Assembly: GCA_022495995.1 (NCBI GenBank)
Contig: JAFEMH010000929.1
Location: forward strand, 310,001 to 374,000
Reading direction: 5' to 3'
DNA length: 64,000 nt
Origin: Adenophora triphylla var. japonica
Taxonomy: Eukaryota; Streptophyta; Magnoliopsida; Asterales; Campanulaceae
Shown: positions 31,256 through 42,212 of the stretch, one piece after another
Layout of the letters: each line of letters opens with the position of its first letter
How positions within the stretch are numbered: position 1 is the stretch's first letter
Made by a program: the position numbers and the translations under genes
Notes under the pieces: generated by a model
Database searches by the model: none
What the model was told of the DNA's origin: nothing
What the model saw: only the letters and a program-made list of their open reading frames with translations

Positions 31256-33349
31256 TGTAAGTACCCAAATCCGGATCGTCAAAATCCGTCAGAAAGTTAA
31301 CCGAAATCCGTTAACTGGCCCGCTCCAGGTTAACCGGAACTCGTTAAACTCCCCGTTGCCAAGCCAACGAGACGTCCCGGGACTGCCCCGTGCATCCCAA
31401 CGTCGAAGCGTACTTAACACGTGTCATCTCACGTAAAAGTATGGCTTTCCCTGAAAAACGAACTTTTCGGCACTTTCCGGGGGCATTTCGGACATTTTCC
31501 GGACTGTTATTTTAAAAAAGGGACAAAACCGGGACCGGGGAACGAACTCCCACGCATTTGGTGAGTCATGGGACACGTGGCAGCCATGCCACAGCCCACA
31601 CATCACCTTTCAATCAGAAATCAAAGGGAAAAGACTAAAATACCCCTGGTATACAAAAAGTCCCACGGACTCACTTTGTGCACATTTTCTCGAAATTGCC
31701 AGAAGCCCTCAAAATTCCAAAATATCAAAAAACCCCCGGAAAATGCCTAAGTCCAAATGACTCTTACTGCATTTTTCACCTATAAATAGGAGGGCTGTCA
31801 AAGCCATTTCATAACACAAAATTACCCCAAAAAAACTCACTACCCCACGGCACAAACCAGTTTCACCCCTCCCGAGCTCCCGTTTTGCCTCGATTCGCGT
31901 GAAACCTCCGTATTTCGATCAAATACGTCCCTCACCACTACGAAACACCGTTTCAAACCTCTTTTTGTGTCCCGTACACACCTTCCGAGCCAAAGGAGTC
32001 GACCCTAGCCATAGTTATAACTCCCTCTCTCTAATCTCTCGTCTTGTCTCAGTTTATGCGCCAGTCGCTATAACCGTTTCGAACACCGTTACTGAAATGT
32101 AGACGCCTCCGTCTAACGGGATCCGATACATTTTATCCCCTCGATCCTCTTCTCTTTCCGTAAGAGAAGTAATCACGGGTTAAAACGGCGTTCCGACCCC
32201 GTTCCGTTTACTTTTTCTGTCATTTACCATTCCGGATCAATCGATCCGTTGATCGTCATTTACTTTCTGTCACTTACAATTCCGAGCCGTTTTGGCTCGT
32301 TGATCGTCATTTACAACTCCGAGCCGTTTGGCTCGTCGATCGTCATTTACGATTCCGGATCATTTGATTCTGTTGATACTGCTTTAAATACTGTCATTTA
32401 CAAAGTCCGACCCGTTTGGATCGTGATAGTATTTACTTTTCAAAGTCCGAGTCGCAACCCGATTCGTTGATTGCATGTCATTTAATACGTATTTTTCCCG
32501 TAAAAATCGTTAACAATGTAATGCCCGGTTCAAAACCGGAGTTCGTCCTTCGAGCTCTCTTTCAAAATGCGCGAAATGACGTTTGGCCTCCGAACGCTCA
32601 TCTTTCAAACTAAAAGCCGCTATTTGACTTTCAAAAAATCATTTAATACATTTTTTCCCGTAAAAATCGTTAACAATGACTCGCCCGGTTCAAAACCGGA
32701 GTTCGTCATTCGAACTCCTTTTCAAAAAGCTCAAAATCGACATTTGCCACGCAAACGCTCATTTCAAACTCAAATCGACGTTTGCCACGCAAACGCTCAT
32801 TTCCGTCTCAAAACCGACGTTTGTCAGTCAAATGCTCGTCTTTTCAAACAAAAGTCACCTAATCAACGTTTGACATTCAAACCAAGATTAAGCTTGTCAT
32901 TCAAGCCCCCTTTTCAATAAAAACACACACACACACACACGATTTCGAGAAAGGTAGAAAGACTCGTCATGCGAGGCGTTTCGGGTGATCTCAATATACT
33001 CTTCCCGAAACGTAACGTGACCTCCGAACCTAACAATCTCTGGTACTAAAAAAGCTTTTTACTCATTTTTGCTACCAATAAAAATGACCCCCATTTTCAA
33101 AGCTTTTTACTCGTTTTTGCTACCAATAAAAATGACCCCCATTTTCAAAGCCTTTTCCTAAGTTTTTGCTACCAATAAAAACGACACCATTTTCACAAAA
33201 GCCGTTTCTCAACGTTTTGGGCTCAAAATACAAAAACCGCGTGGCGACTCCTCATTTTTTCCTTCCCATGAAGCGAGGTCTCAGACACCAACCCTCCGCG
33301 AAAGACAACCGCGTTTCGCGCCGCCCGCGCGAAATCCCGGGTAATTTCA
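31256..33349 (+). repeat. 5' LTR of Tat-B
   Basis: It starts TGTAAGTACCC and ends GGGTAATTTCA before the PBS. TATAAAT is at 31781-31787. It contains internal short repeats (GATCGTCATTTAC units, 32240-32360; GCTACCAATAAAAATGACCC units, 33060-33190), a CA microsatellite (32922-32941) and PBS-like GTGGCGACTCC at 33241. The two palindromes present in the 3' LTR are disrupted here. Confidence 0.95.
31659..31762 (+). promoter_or_regulatory. Disrupted palindrome sites in the Tat-B 5' LTR
   Basis: Site 1 reads AGTCCCACGGACT (31659-31671) and site 2 AGTCCAAATGACT (31750-31762). The 3' LTR has AGTCCGGCCGGACT at both. Arms remain; the CG-rich core is changed in both. Confidence 0.8.
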
Positions 33350-33368
33350 GTTGGCGACTCCGCTGGGG
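33350..33368 (+). promoter_or_regulatory. Primer-binding site of Tat-B
   Basis: GTTGGCGACTCCGCTGGGG directly after the LTR, the same PBS as Tat-A and Tat-C. Confidence 0.9.
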
Positions 33369-34683
33369 AAAAAGATACTTTTTTCAAAATTGCCGTTGTT
33401 TTCAAAAAAGCATTCCGTGGGTCAAACTTTCGTTTACCCTTCCTCGTTTTCGTGTGCGTGTGTTACTTTAAACCTCGAACGGTTTGTTTTTCAAAGGCAT
33501 TACATTGACATTTTCCAAAATCATACCATGTTTATGCATTCCCATTCATGTTTGATTTTCATGCGGTCTTTTGAACTGCGCATCATAATGCTTTAAGAAA
33601 CATTCTGAAAAATCTCTGTTTTACTCAGAAAAGGAATTTTAGTGACCGCACACTACGCGCACTTGCTGCCTCGGAACACCGCACTTCACGTGCACTTGCT
33701 GCCTCGGTACACTGCACACTACAACCCCTAACCCGGGATGGCCTTATCAGTTGCACCCCAATTGGTCTGCCAGACACCTTTCGGGGGCGCACGGGGTCGT
33801 CCCAAACATCCCATCCTAGCCCGTGTAAGCCATGCACTCTTTGTGTCACACTTTGTCCAAGACCCCGGTTGGTTTTTGGCTTAGCTCGTGTCATAAAGCC
33901 TAAGTGTATGTTTTTTACGCCGGGCCCCGCTCCGAGTCAAGCTCGAGAGGTTGAGACCAAAGGTCATTCCCGACCCGAAGTCTCGAGCTTTTCAGCCTTG
34001 ACTTTGACGCGGAGCTCTGCCGAAAAATATACCCGAAGGTTCAATGTGACGCCGTGTCACCAAACCTCATCAGATCCACCGTGCGCCCACAACTTGGCCA
34101 ACGGCAAAAGCTAAGGTTCCTCGCGCAAGCGAGTCAGGAGAGGTCATGCCGAAATTTTGGCACGATCCCCCACCTTAACTTAAGGACGTTGACTTCGATT
34201 GTGGCCCGTGCGTCACATACGTTGAAAGTTTGCGTGGTCAGCTAGCCTTAAGTTCACTTTTTCCTTTGTCGGTGGAACTCGCTTGCCTTATAAGACCTCG
34301 CTCGGGATAGTCCGTCTCGAGAAAGATGATCTACAATGGAAACGAGGGGCTTATAAGCGTAGTGATGAGATCCACTGATTAGAGCTCTAGGATTAGTTGC
34401 GAAAAAGAAGACTCGCTCTTTTCCAACCGACTAGGACTCTGAGAAAACACGCTTTAAGTAAACATTAATCGGTAATCGCACATTGCACAAGCCCGAAACC
34501 TTGAGCCAAATACCCTTTTCCGAAGCCTAAACCCTTCCTTTCGTTCCCTGCAGCGGCGTAAAGTGGTTCGAGAATTCCGGGTCGCCGCCTTGCCGAATTA
34601 CAGGATCGCGGCGTCGAGACGGTTCTTCGGTTCCCTCGGTTCCCTCGGCCGAATTTCCGACATGTCTAGTTCACCGAGAAATC
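33369..34683 (+). other. Tat-B 5' leader
   Basis: No coding sequence is supported. It contains two related CG-rich stretches around CCGCACACTACGCGCACTTG and CTGCCTCGG (33645-33720), a motif shared in part with the leaders of Tat-A and Tat-C. Confidence 0.6.
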
Positions 34684-36293
34684 ATGACGGGGAAGGACCC
34701 CGCCACCGGCAATGATATGACATTGGAAGAAGCCATCCGGGCTTGTGAGGTTCACAAGAGGCAGAAAGAAAATCAGCAGAATTTCGTGGTACAGCTTCTG
34801 AATGAGCGTGGTATAGCAGCTATTCCCCAGTCAGACGGTACTTTCGTCCTGGTCGAGGATGACGATTCCCCGAAACCAGTTCACCAAACCTTCAATCAGG
34901 TTCCTCCCCCGCCAATTTACGGGATGCCTTCGAATCAAGGAAATAGCCAACCTAGGCTTCACGTTGCCACCTCTCAGGGCAACCCTGTCATATTTGGCCA
35001 GCCCAGTGCTACTCCTATCACTCAATACCACCAGCGCACCGCTGGACCATCTCAGGATGCCAATATCCTTCAATACCCTCTCGGGTTCGTCCCATTGCCT
35101 ATACACGAATCCCAAAACACCGGGGACAAACCCCGATACAGCCGTAAAAGGCCCCCATATATCCACATATATCGAGCCTTCCACCTCCAATCACTACCGC
35201 TCACGTGGTAGCACCCGGCGCCGAGCCTCACAGTCCACCACTGGACCCAACCTTAGCCTGGATGGTCGAACAAATGAAAGACCTGAAAGCCACCATGAGC
35301 AGCTTAAAGCAGGAAACGCTCAAATCCACGGATCCGGTAATGGTCACCCCTCTCCCTGCCAAGTTCAGAATGCCGGAGATGGACCAATTCGACGGAACTG
35401 AATGTCCTCAAACGCACGTCGACACCTACGTTCTCGGCATGAGAGCAAAAGGAGCAACCCTCCAGCAAATGACCGACCACTTCCAGCATACGCTCAAAAG
35501 TTCAGCGTTACGATGGTTTCTAAGGGTCACGCCTGCGGATCGCCACACCTGGGATCAGATTAGTAACATCTTCCTGGAACGGTACCGATCCAACTTAGAA
35601 TGGGAAACAAGTCGCGAGGACTTAATCACCACTGAGCAGAAAGCGGATGAAAGTGTTGGGGAATTCTACAATAGGTGGAGTTGGAAACTCTCCGAGATCA
35701 TGGAGCCACTCTCCAAAGAGGAACAGATGGGGATCTTCAAGTCCTGCTTAATACCGTCCATCAGTAACTCTCATCGTCATCATTTCTTCCTGCATCTCCC
35801 GCCATGGTCAATGCCGGCTCACAGCTCGAGAAGGATCTCAAGGAAAAAGTTGGCTCTTTGCCACAGACCATACGTATACCGCCTCGGCAATTGCATTCAA
35901 TCTGTCACGGCCCCGGAAGTGGAAAAGATACGCCCGTCAACTATATCCGTCGGGGACGATCAAGCACAGGGGCAACGTAAAACCCAATCCCATAAAGCAA
36001 CAACTCTACTTCAAAGCAAAGCCGTACACTTCGACAAGTTGGACATGCCGCTAAGCAAGATGTTGGAAGGGTTAATCAAGGAAGGTCTCCTTAAACCCGT
36101 TGCAAATTACAAACCAAAGAATCCCGTAGCCAATGCGGACAAGAACAAATACTGCGCCTTCCATCAGTATCACGACCATACCACCGACAACCTGTTTGGG
36201 GTTACGATACGAAATCCAAAACTTGATAGAAGAAGGCAAATTGGAGCGTCCCCGTGGGCCCAATACGATCGGAAGCCCCTTTCCGAACAATAA
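34684..36293 (+). pseudogene. gag: Tat-B Gag (one frameshift near 35205)
   Basis: The first frame (34684-35211) starts MTGKDPATGNDMTLEEAIRA. The second (35205-36293, 362 codons) holds the capsid-like core: MPEMDQFDGTECPQTHVDTY, WFLRVTPADRHTWDQISNIF and LERYRSNLEWETSREDL. It ends with YCAFHQYHDHTTDNLF, the zinc-knuckle-like motif with its last cysteine missing. Only one or two breaks in about 1.6 kb make this much better preserved than the pol half of the element. Gag builds the particle around element RNA. Confidence 0.85.
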
Positions 36294-36630
36294 CGGTGAA
36301 TTCCATTGAGTGGGTGCCCAAGAAGATTGTCGCAGAGCGGTTCCTCCGATTCTTCCAGCCGGGTCCTCATCTAATGTCCACATTAGCTACGATGTTTGTG
36401 ACTGCTCCGCCTGCCTGGAGTACGAGTCCCAAGAGATGGTCCGGCGCAATCCTCCGAGAAAACGGAAGAAGAAGTCCTCTCAACAAAGAATCGAGAGAAA
36501 GATACGAAGCCGGGAGACACCAGTGTGGGTACACTTGAGAGCCATCCGGGAGGTTCGACTACTACGTACTCTACTCTAGCCAGTCCTCCCTTCCTCCAGG
36601 GCCATACGCAGCCTTAGAAGCGAGACAAGG
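36294..36630 (+). other. Gag-protease linker, decayed
   Basis: Short frames only, with RFFQPGPHLMSTLATMFVTA recognisable as Gag-tail-like. No separate gene. Confidence 0.4.
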
Positions 36631-37998
36631 GTGGAAAAGCCGAAAAGTCCCGCTGAAACTAGAGTTCAGGCCCCAGGGCTCCGGAATACCTCAGACCTTG
36701 GTAACCTTACTGCCAGTCAGAGACAAAACCCCCCGCGGGATCAGCTAAGATTCAATTTGTCCAGCATTCGAGCTCGGACCAGCAAGGGAAGATCAAAGTC
36801 AGCTTGGCACTCGCACTCGATCAATGTGATAACCAAGGGCGGCAACCGCCACAAGCAGCCTCAACGCAATCCTGAGGTTCCTGCAAAGGCTTTACCTCGC
36901 AAAAGAAAGACAGGAAATGGATGGCTAGATGACTCTCCTTCTACGGATAGAGATGAGATCTACGATTCCCGACTGTATGGCAGTATGATCACGTTCTGTG
37001 ATGAAGACTTACCGAGAGATGCCTCGGGGCACAATGAAGCTCTGTACATCACTCTCAAGCTCAACACCATATCACTCCTCGGAGTATTGGTAGATAACGG
37101 GTCAGCCGTTAATGTTCTCCCTTTCAGCATGATGCGAGCCCTCCGCATCAACGAAATCCATTTGATTCCGTCAACCCGGACTATCAGGGCCTATGACAGC
37201 ACGTCTCGTCCCATCCTGGGGACGGTTACTCTGGAACTCTGGTTCGAGACCCAAATGGTGCCAGCAAAATTCCATGTGATGGACATTCCATCCGAGTTCA
37301 CAGCCCTCTTGGGACGCCCTTGGCTACATCACATGAAAGCCATAGCCTCCACTCTCCATCAGTGTGTTAAGTTCGTTAACCGGCAGGGAGATCTTGAAGT
37401 CATCAGAGGGGACAGTTTCCTCATAGGAAACGAAGCCGAGATAATAGCCAAGTGTGCCCGCAGTCAGGCACCGGGGCTACCTCCTCCAAATCAACCAAGG
37501 GACTATCGGGGCAAATCTCATCAGAATCCCTCAGAGTCCGGAGATGCTAATTATGTAAATGTACTCGAACAAAGTGCGGACCTCGCAGTCCGATACATCA
37601 AGTTCAACTGTCGTTTCCAACATTTGGAGGCAGATTGGAAAGAAACGCTGAACATCGCCATGATGCGGGCACGTAAACCCCCAGTCTCCAATCGGAGATT
37701 CGTCAGTATTCTTCAAACCAACTCTCTGGCCCCGCCAGGCGAAGAGATCTTCGTGATAAAGGTCAACAAGCACCGCCATTCTCGTTTTGAATGCATGAAA
37801 GTCGTATGGGACGTCCTCCACGAGGAACTACCCGCAGCACCTCTCTTCTCCAATGAAGGGCATGATGTTTTCCTAGCAGCTCCAGCAATGCACCCGGACG
37901 CAATACGTCCCTACGTTTGCATTGAACCGTCAGATGACGACGAATCAGGACTCTCCGGAGTCGAAGACGCGGCACTCCGCGGCAGACCTTGGCATTAA
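36631..37998 (+). CDS. pol: Tat-B protease 1 in a 455-codon open frame
   Basis: An uninterrupted frame. It shows LYITLKLNTISLLGVLVDNG, with catalytic DNGSAVNVLPFS at about residues 155-165, then RAYDSTSRPILGTVTLELWF, VPAKFHVMDIPSEFTALLGR and PWLHHMKAIASTLHQCVKF. These are the retropepsin-like core of Tat elements, which would process Gag-Pol. Residues after about 270 have no recognised domain. The start is not certain, because in an intact element this would be part of the Gag-Pol polyprotein. Its open state contrasts with protease 2 at 40270. Confidence 0.8.
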   Translation: MEKPKSPAETRVQAPGLRNTSDLGNLTASQRQNPPRDQLRFNLSSIRARTSKGRSKSAWHSHSINVITKGGNRHKQPQRNPEVPAKALPRKRKTGNGWLDDSPSTDRDEIYDSRLYGSMITFCDEDLPRDASGHNEALYITLKLNTISLLGVLVDNGSAVNVLPFSMMRALRINEIHLIPSTRTIRAYDSTSRPILGTVTLELWFETQMVPAKFHVMDIPSEFTALLGRPWLHHMKAIASTLHQCVKFVNRQGDLEVIRGDSFLIGNEAEIIAKCARSQAPGLPPPNQPRDYRGKSHQNPSESGDANYVNVLEQSADLAVRYIKFNCRFQHLEADWKETLNIAMMRARKPPVSNRRFVSILQTNSLAPPGEEIFVIKVNKHRHSRFECMKVVWDVLHEELPAAPLFSNEGHDVFLAAPAMHPDAIRPYVCIEPSDDDESGLSGVEDAALRGRPWH

Positions 37999-39128
37999 CA
38001 TGCTCGCTTGAGGACGGCACTCCTTCCGATCAGGTCACCTACGACCAAGGCTCCAATACCATGGAAATTGTTAAGCTCAATGTCCAGTACAGGCAGCTAT
38101 CCGACAACTGGAAGCTACTGGTTGACACGACAAAGAATCCCTCTGATCAAGTGACTGACGACGACTTCGTCAACATCATCTATTCCAGATATCCTGATGA
38201 TACCAAGGATCCGGTCCTCATCGTCAGATTCTGCAATGCCAAAGTCACCCTCGACGACTGCCTGCTCATGGTAAACGAGGCCCTGATCAACCGAGCTCAG
38301 AGCTCATCACTACTTCCGAGTACCAGCCCCAGTGGCAACCGGCCCGTGCCGTCAGTCAAGCTTATACCCTCAAGCGCCGCCAAGGCCAAGGTCAACAGCG
38401 AAGGAGACCAAGCTCCTCACCCTGTCATGAATCAGATCAACCTCGGGAACGCTTCCGGCAGCCACCCCGAAAACATCTGTGAAGGTCTTCCCCGCAAGAC
38501 AGAGTCAGCTTCCGACATTGGAAATGGCCACCTCAGCATCAACATGCTCCAGTTTGATTCCGCTCCCAGTCGTCACGGCCCCGGATTCAGACATCCTGCC
38601 AGTAGACTGCTAGCTCTGATAGACTTGGCGATCGAGCGAGATCACGAGACTGTCAACATCGCAGAGTTCAACACCCCCGTGGGTTCAATCAAGCAAAATT
38701 GGGCAAACTTCTTGGTAATCGAGATCAAGGAAGGCCGCATGGAATGTCCCAGTCCGACTTCCTTCGTTAAAATAATCCAAGTGTTCCCGCCATTCGGCGA
38801 TTTGGATGTGATCACAGTTTCGGACACTAGCCAGACGGCGCGCACCTACGGAGAATGTTTAGCTCTCGCAAGGAAAGCCCTCATGGAATTAGCCTCTCAT
38901 GAAAGCCGTCTCTGGGACGAAAACCAAGCTCAAAAGACCTACAGGGACCAAGCCCTTAAAGTGTCACAGGCAGCTTCAGATAGAAAGCTAGAGGCCACTC
39001 TAGACCAGTTCGACCTCAGGGGTTTTGCTCACGGCGACTTCCTCGACTACCGCCTGTTCTCATCCAACCCCCTCTGCCACACGAGGGTGGTCAACGGTCC
39101 CGATGACCTAGGAGATGGAACGACATAG
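37989..39128 (+). CDS. Unknown 379-codon ORF in Tat-B
   Basis: Not recognised. It overlaps the end of the protease-1 frame by 10 bases. It opens with a segment around KLNVQYRQLSDNWKLLVDTT, followed by DDFVNIIYSRYPDDTKDPVL and IVRFCNAKVTLDDCLLMVNE. The middle is low-complexity, rich in S, P and A. The end (LALARKALMELASHESRLWD) is helical-looking and charged. The tail of the preceding frame holds a similar-looking IKFNCRFQHLEADWKETLNI. Nothing equivalent is visible in Tat-A. It may be a divergent extra domain of the polyprotein or captured sequence. No function is proposed. Confidence 0.5.
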   Translation: MALTCSLEDGTPSDQVTYDQGSNTMEIVKLNVQYRQLSDNWKLLVDTTKNPSDQVTDDDFVNIIYSRYPDDTKDPVLIVRFCNAKVTLDDCLLMVNEALINRAQSSSLLPSTSPSGNRPVPSVKLIPSSAAKAKVNSEGDQAPHPVMNQINLGNASGSHPENICEGLPRKTESASDIGNGHLSINMLQFDSAPSRHGPGFRHPASRLLALIDLAIERDHETVNIAEFNTPVGSIKQNWANFLVIEIKEGRMECPSPTSFVKIIQVFPPFGDLDVITVSDTSQTARTYGECLALARKALMELASHESRLWDENQAQKTYRDQALKVSQAASDRKLEATLDQFDLRGFAHGDFLDYRLFSSNPLCHTRVVNGPDDLGDGTT

Positions 39129-40130
39129 TAGAACGAATCTCAGCGCTTACCTCCCCGAGGAAAGCAAGTTCTCTGTGAAAGCAGCGACAAAGGCGATGAA
39201 ACTATTCTCTTCCAAGCCGGGCATGAAGTCAACAAAACCGGAATCCCAAGGGTCCTAGGAGGATGGAAACGGATCATTTCCACACTCAAATTGAAAGGCC
39301 AACTCAGGGAGGAAGGTCTATTTAAAAACAAGAGAAAGATGGAACTTCGTCTCGAGCAACTACTCAGGGAGATTCCACAGTCTACGGCATTCGTTTACAG
39401 AGACGATCGACTGGGTCAGCCACCAGTTACATGGGCAGATGTTCGGGAAGCCGTGTACTCACCTTCCGACATACCCGCTACTCGATAAAGCGTAAAAAAA
39501 AGCTCTCCCGGTGGAAGTTTATCTAGGCCGCATGCGGTTCAAAGAAGCCCTAGCTATTCTCACGTGGGAAGAAACGCTTGATCATTAACTCTCGACGCGA
39601 GGCTGCTGCAAGAAAGTTAATCTGGGCCAAGAGTGGAGGAAGCTTAGCAAACCATGAGTATCGCCGGACCCAACTCAGGAATGCCTTGAGTATGCTCGGC
39701 AAGAGAAGAAGGAAAGGAGCGCGGTATCGTGACGAGATCAAGGAGACCGTTCGCTGAACCTAGAACTCTCCAACCTCCCTCGGAGGGTCGGCAATGCACG
39801 GTTCGGCTCAGACGACCATTTGTTGTGCCTGACATTCGAGCGAGGCTGCGTCAAACCGTAGGCTACCTCCCCTTGAGAGGCACCAAGCCGGTATCCTGGG
39901 GACGAGAATCCGTCAAGGCTGCCGAAGCTTCATGGAATACATCCACAGTCGATGAGTTGAGGGAAGACATATGGCCACTATGCTTTACGAGGAATCCTCC
40001 TCTAACTATGGCTCAACTCGGGCGGCTGTTCGAAGGGACCAAACGATGTCGGCGTTCTAACCCGATCGGGTCAAATCCATGCATTACCATCCAAGGCCAC
40101 TAAAAAGCCGGCGGAGCCCGAGCTGCAACC
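39129..40130 (+). other. Decayed coding-like region
   Basis: Short frames follow one another: GWKRIISTLKLKGQLREEGL and FVYRDDRLGQPPVTWADVRE (39230-39480), then PDIRARLRQTVGYLPLRGTK (39830-39890). No known family is recognised. It may be the tail of the unknown ORF followed by the lost Gag part of a second unit. Confidence 0.35.
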
Positions 40131-41157
40131 CGGCCGGCCCGAAGACGCAAGTTCACGAAAGAGGACCCGATCCTCACTCGGCTCAAGCGGACTCGGGCGA
40201 ACATTTCCCTTTGGTCTCTGCTCACCTCCTCTTATCCTCACAAGCTCAAGCTAGAGGAAAGCACGGCCCATACCATGGTCCCGTGGGCCCATGACCCCGG
40301 ACGAAGTCATTCGGATGATCGGCAACATCCACTATGGCAACATTATCACCTTCGCGATTTGGACCTTCCAAAATTTGGGGCGATCACAATGAGCCGCTCT
40401 ACATCACAGTCCAGTGGGACGAGCGTCGCCTTCCGTGTGTTGGTAGACGGAGGTTGGAATGAATGTCTTGCCCGCCAAGATGATGGACACCTTGACATCG
40501 AAGCCCGCGAATCTGAAGCCTTCGATCCCACATTTGTCGAGGCCTATGACTCTACTTCCCGTACGGTTCTCGGAGTTGCTACTCTTAATATTTGGTTCGG
40601 CAAGCGGATGATCCCCATAGAATTCCAAGTATTGGACATTCCAATCACTTTCACGGCCATCTGGGGAGTCCTGGCTGCATCAAATCAATGGCGTGGCATC
40701 CACCCTTCATCGGTGCCTCGAAGTTCATGCAAGGCAACGAGCTAACCACGGTCTACTGACGGCAGTGTCACCACCAGGGGACCAGCACCAACGACATTCT
40801 AGTGTTAGAAATCAAGCATAATGACAACATGGCATTAGCCGGATTCACTCTGGAGACCTCAAGATCCAAATATGCAACGTGGACCTTCCACTGTCTCACG
40901 ACCAGATTCCTCCTGCCATGAAGATGATGAAACTCATGAACTTCATCCCGGGACTGGGGCTTGGCAAAAGGCTACAAGGCCAACACCAAGTCATTGAAGT
41001 CAAGGACCACACCACGGTCCAGGGGCTTGGCTACGTGCCAACACCGGCTGACATAAAAGAAGAAAAAAGGCTCGCCCGCACCGAGCGGCGGCCGCAAAGG
41101 GAACCTCCAGACGGCACACCCAATCTCCGGCCTTACGGCTTTGAACTCGCTCATTAC
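40131..41157 (+). pseudogene. pol: Tat-B protease 2 and G-patch-like segment, degenerate
   Basis: KEDPILTRLKRTRANISLWS and IGNIHYGNIITFRDLDLPKF match Tat-A closely. DGGWNECLARQDD stands where the catalytic D-x-G-S site should be. VEAYDSTSRTVLGVATLNIW and IPIEFQVLDIPITFTAIWG follow. Then MNFIPGLGLGKRLQGQHQVI (about 40930-40990) and VQGLGYVPTP are the glycine-rich G-patch-like segment before RT. Several frameshifts. It duplicates the function already encoded at 36631-37998. Confidence 0.8.
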
Positions 41158-41300
41158 TTCACCAAGGGAACCAACGGCGGGCGGGGACCGACAAGGTAAC
41201 CAACAGCGGCAGGGGACCAGCAAGGGAACCGGCAGCGAGGCGAGGGACCGGCGGCGGGCAAAGCAGACGGCGGGGGGCCAGACGGTGGACGATGAAGATG
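41158..41300. repeat. GC-rich imperfect repeat
   Basis: Irregular copies of GGGGACCGACAAGGTAACCA / GGGGACCAGCAAGGGAACCG and GCGGCGGG. Low complexity. Confidence 0.6.
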
Positions 41301-42212
41301 AGAAAGAAGCGGGGATAGTTAGCACCGAGACAACGAAAGAATGGAACGACTAGCACGGGACCTCAAGCGTTTCGAGAGGACTCAAGGCTAATCCGATTAG
41401 GGGAGCGTTCCTCGACATCACGGCTCTACTGGACCAAGCTGTCACCACGGTCCGGCCTGAAGTACACATTGAGGGAATCCCGGACTTGGAGGAGCAACTC
41501 AAAGTACTCTCCATGGGAAACAGATTGTTCGGATCGGCCAGAGGCCACATTCGAGACGGTAACTCCAAAGCGAAGGAACCGGAATTCATAGAAGACGCTC
41601 TCGGTGGACCGGCTCTGAAGTCTCTTTGAAGAGGTCACGGAGGTGCCAAACATTGACACTGGGCTCACGAAAACGACATGATTGCCATGATTGGGACAGC
41701 GAAGCCAAGCCTCTCGATCCACGAACCCTCATCAAGCATCCATGCAATGCCATTGAAGAAGCTGGGTAACGTTCACCGGACTAAGGGCAAGCCAGGCGGC
41801 TGGAAGACAAGCTGGGCTGCACCCACATCTCCCTAAACCCGGTCTCAAACCCTCGAGTCGAGTCCTTGTAAAAGTCCAGTCCTACGAGTCATCCAATGGC
41901 CTTACGCCAGGAGGACCATGATAATGTAGCCATCCATGTATTTCCGTTCTTGCTTAATGAAAAGTCTGACCTTTCGGAGTATCCTCTCATTTCCACTTTA
42001 ACAACTGATAAGTTAACAAACAACTTAAAAGACATTAATAATTCAATTGATAAAGAAGCATACACATTAAATGAGCAATACATTAGAGAAGTTCTCAAGC
42101 GTTTAGTCGACCAAGAGGACAAGGGCCCAGGAGCCGAAGAGGTTATGACCAAAGTGAACACTGGGGTCGATGCAAGAGCCTAAAGAGACACAAGTGGGCG
42201 GTTTCTTCGCCG
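41301..42212 (+). pseudogene. Tat-B pre-RT linker with AT-rich patch
   Basis: An open frame at 41896-42181 reads DHDNVAIHVFPFLLNEKSDL, then YPLISTLTTDKLTNNLKDIN and EAYTLNEQYIREVLKRLVDQ. Bases about 41980-42100 are strikingly AT-rich in a GC-rich setting and align with Tat-A 16940-17045. The remainder (41301-41890) has only short frames. Confidence 0.6.

Noticed and set aside
32249..32920. Repeated ORFs also present at 59178-59975
   Set aside because: They lie in the Tat-B LTRs and follow short internal LTR repeats.
33625..33894. Minus-strand ORF in the Tat-B leader with repeated AASAR
   Set aside because: It arises from the CG-rich leader repeat. It does not match the antisense genes and lies at the wrong end of the element.
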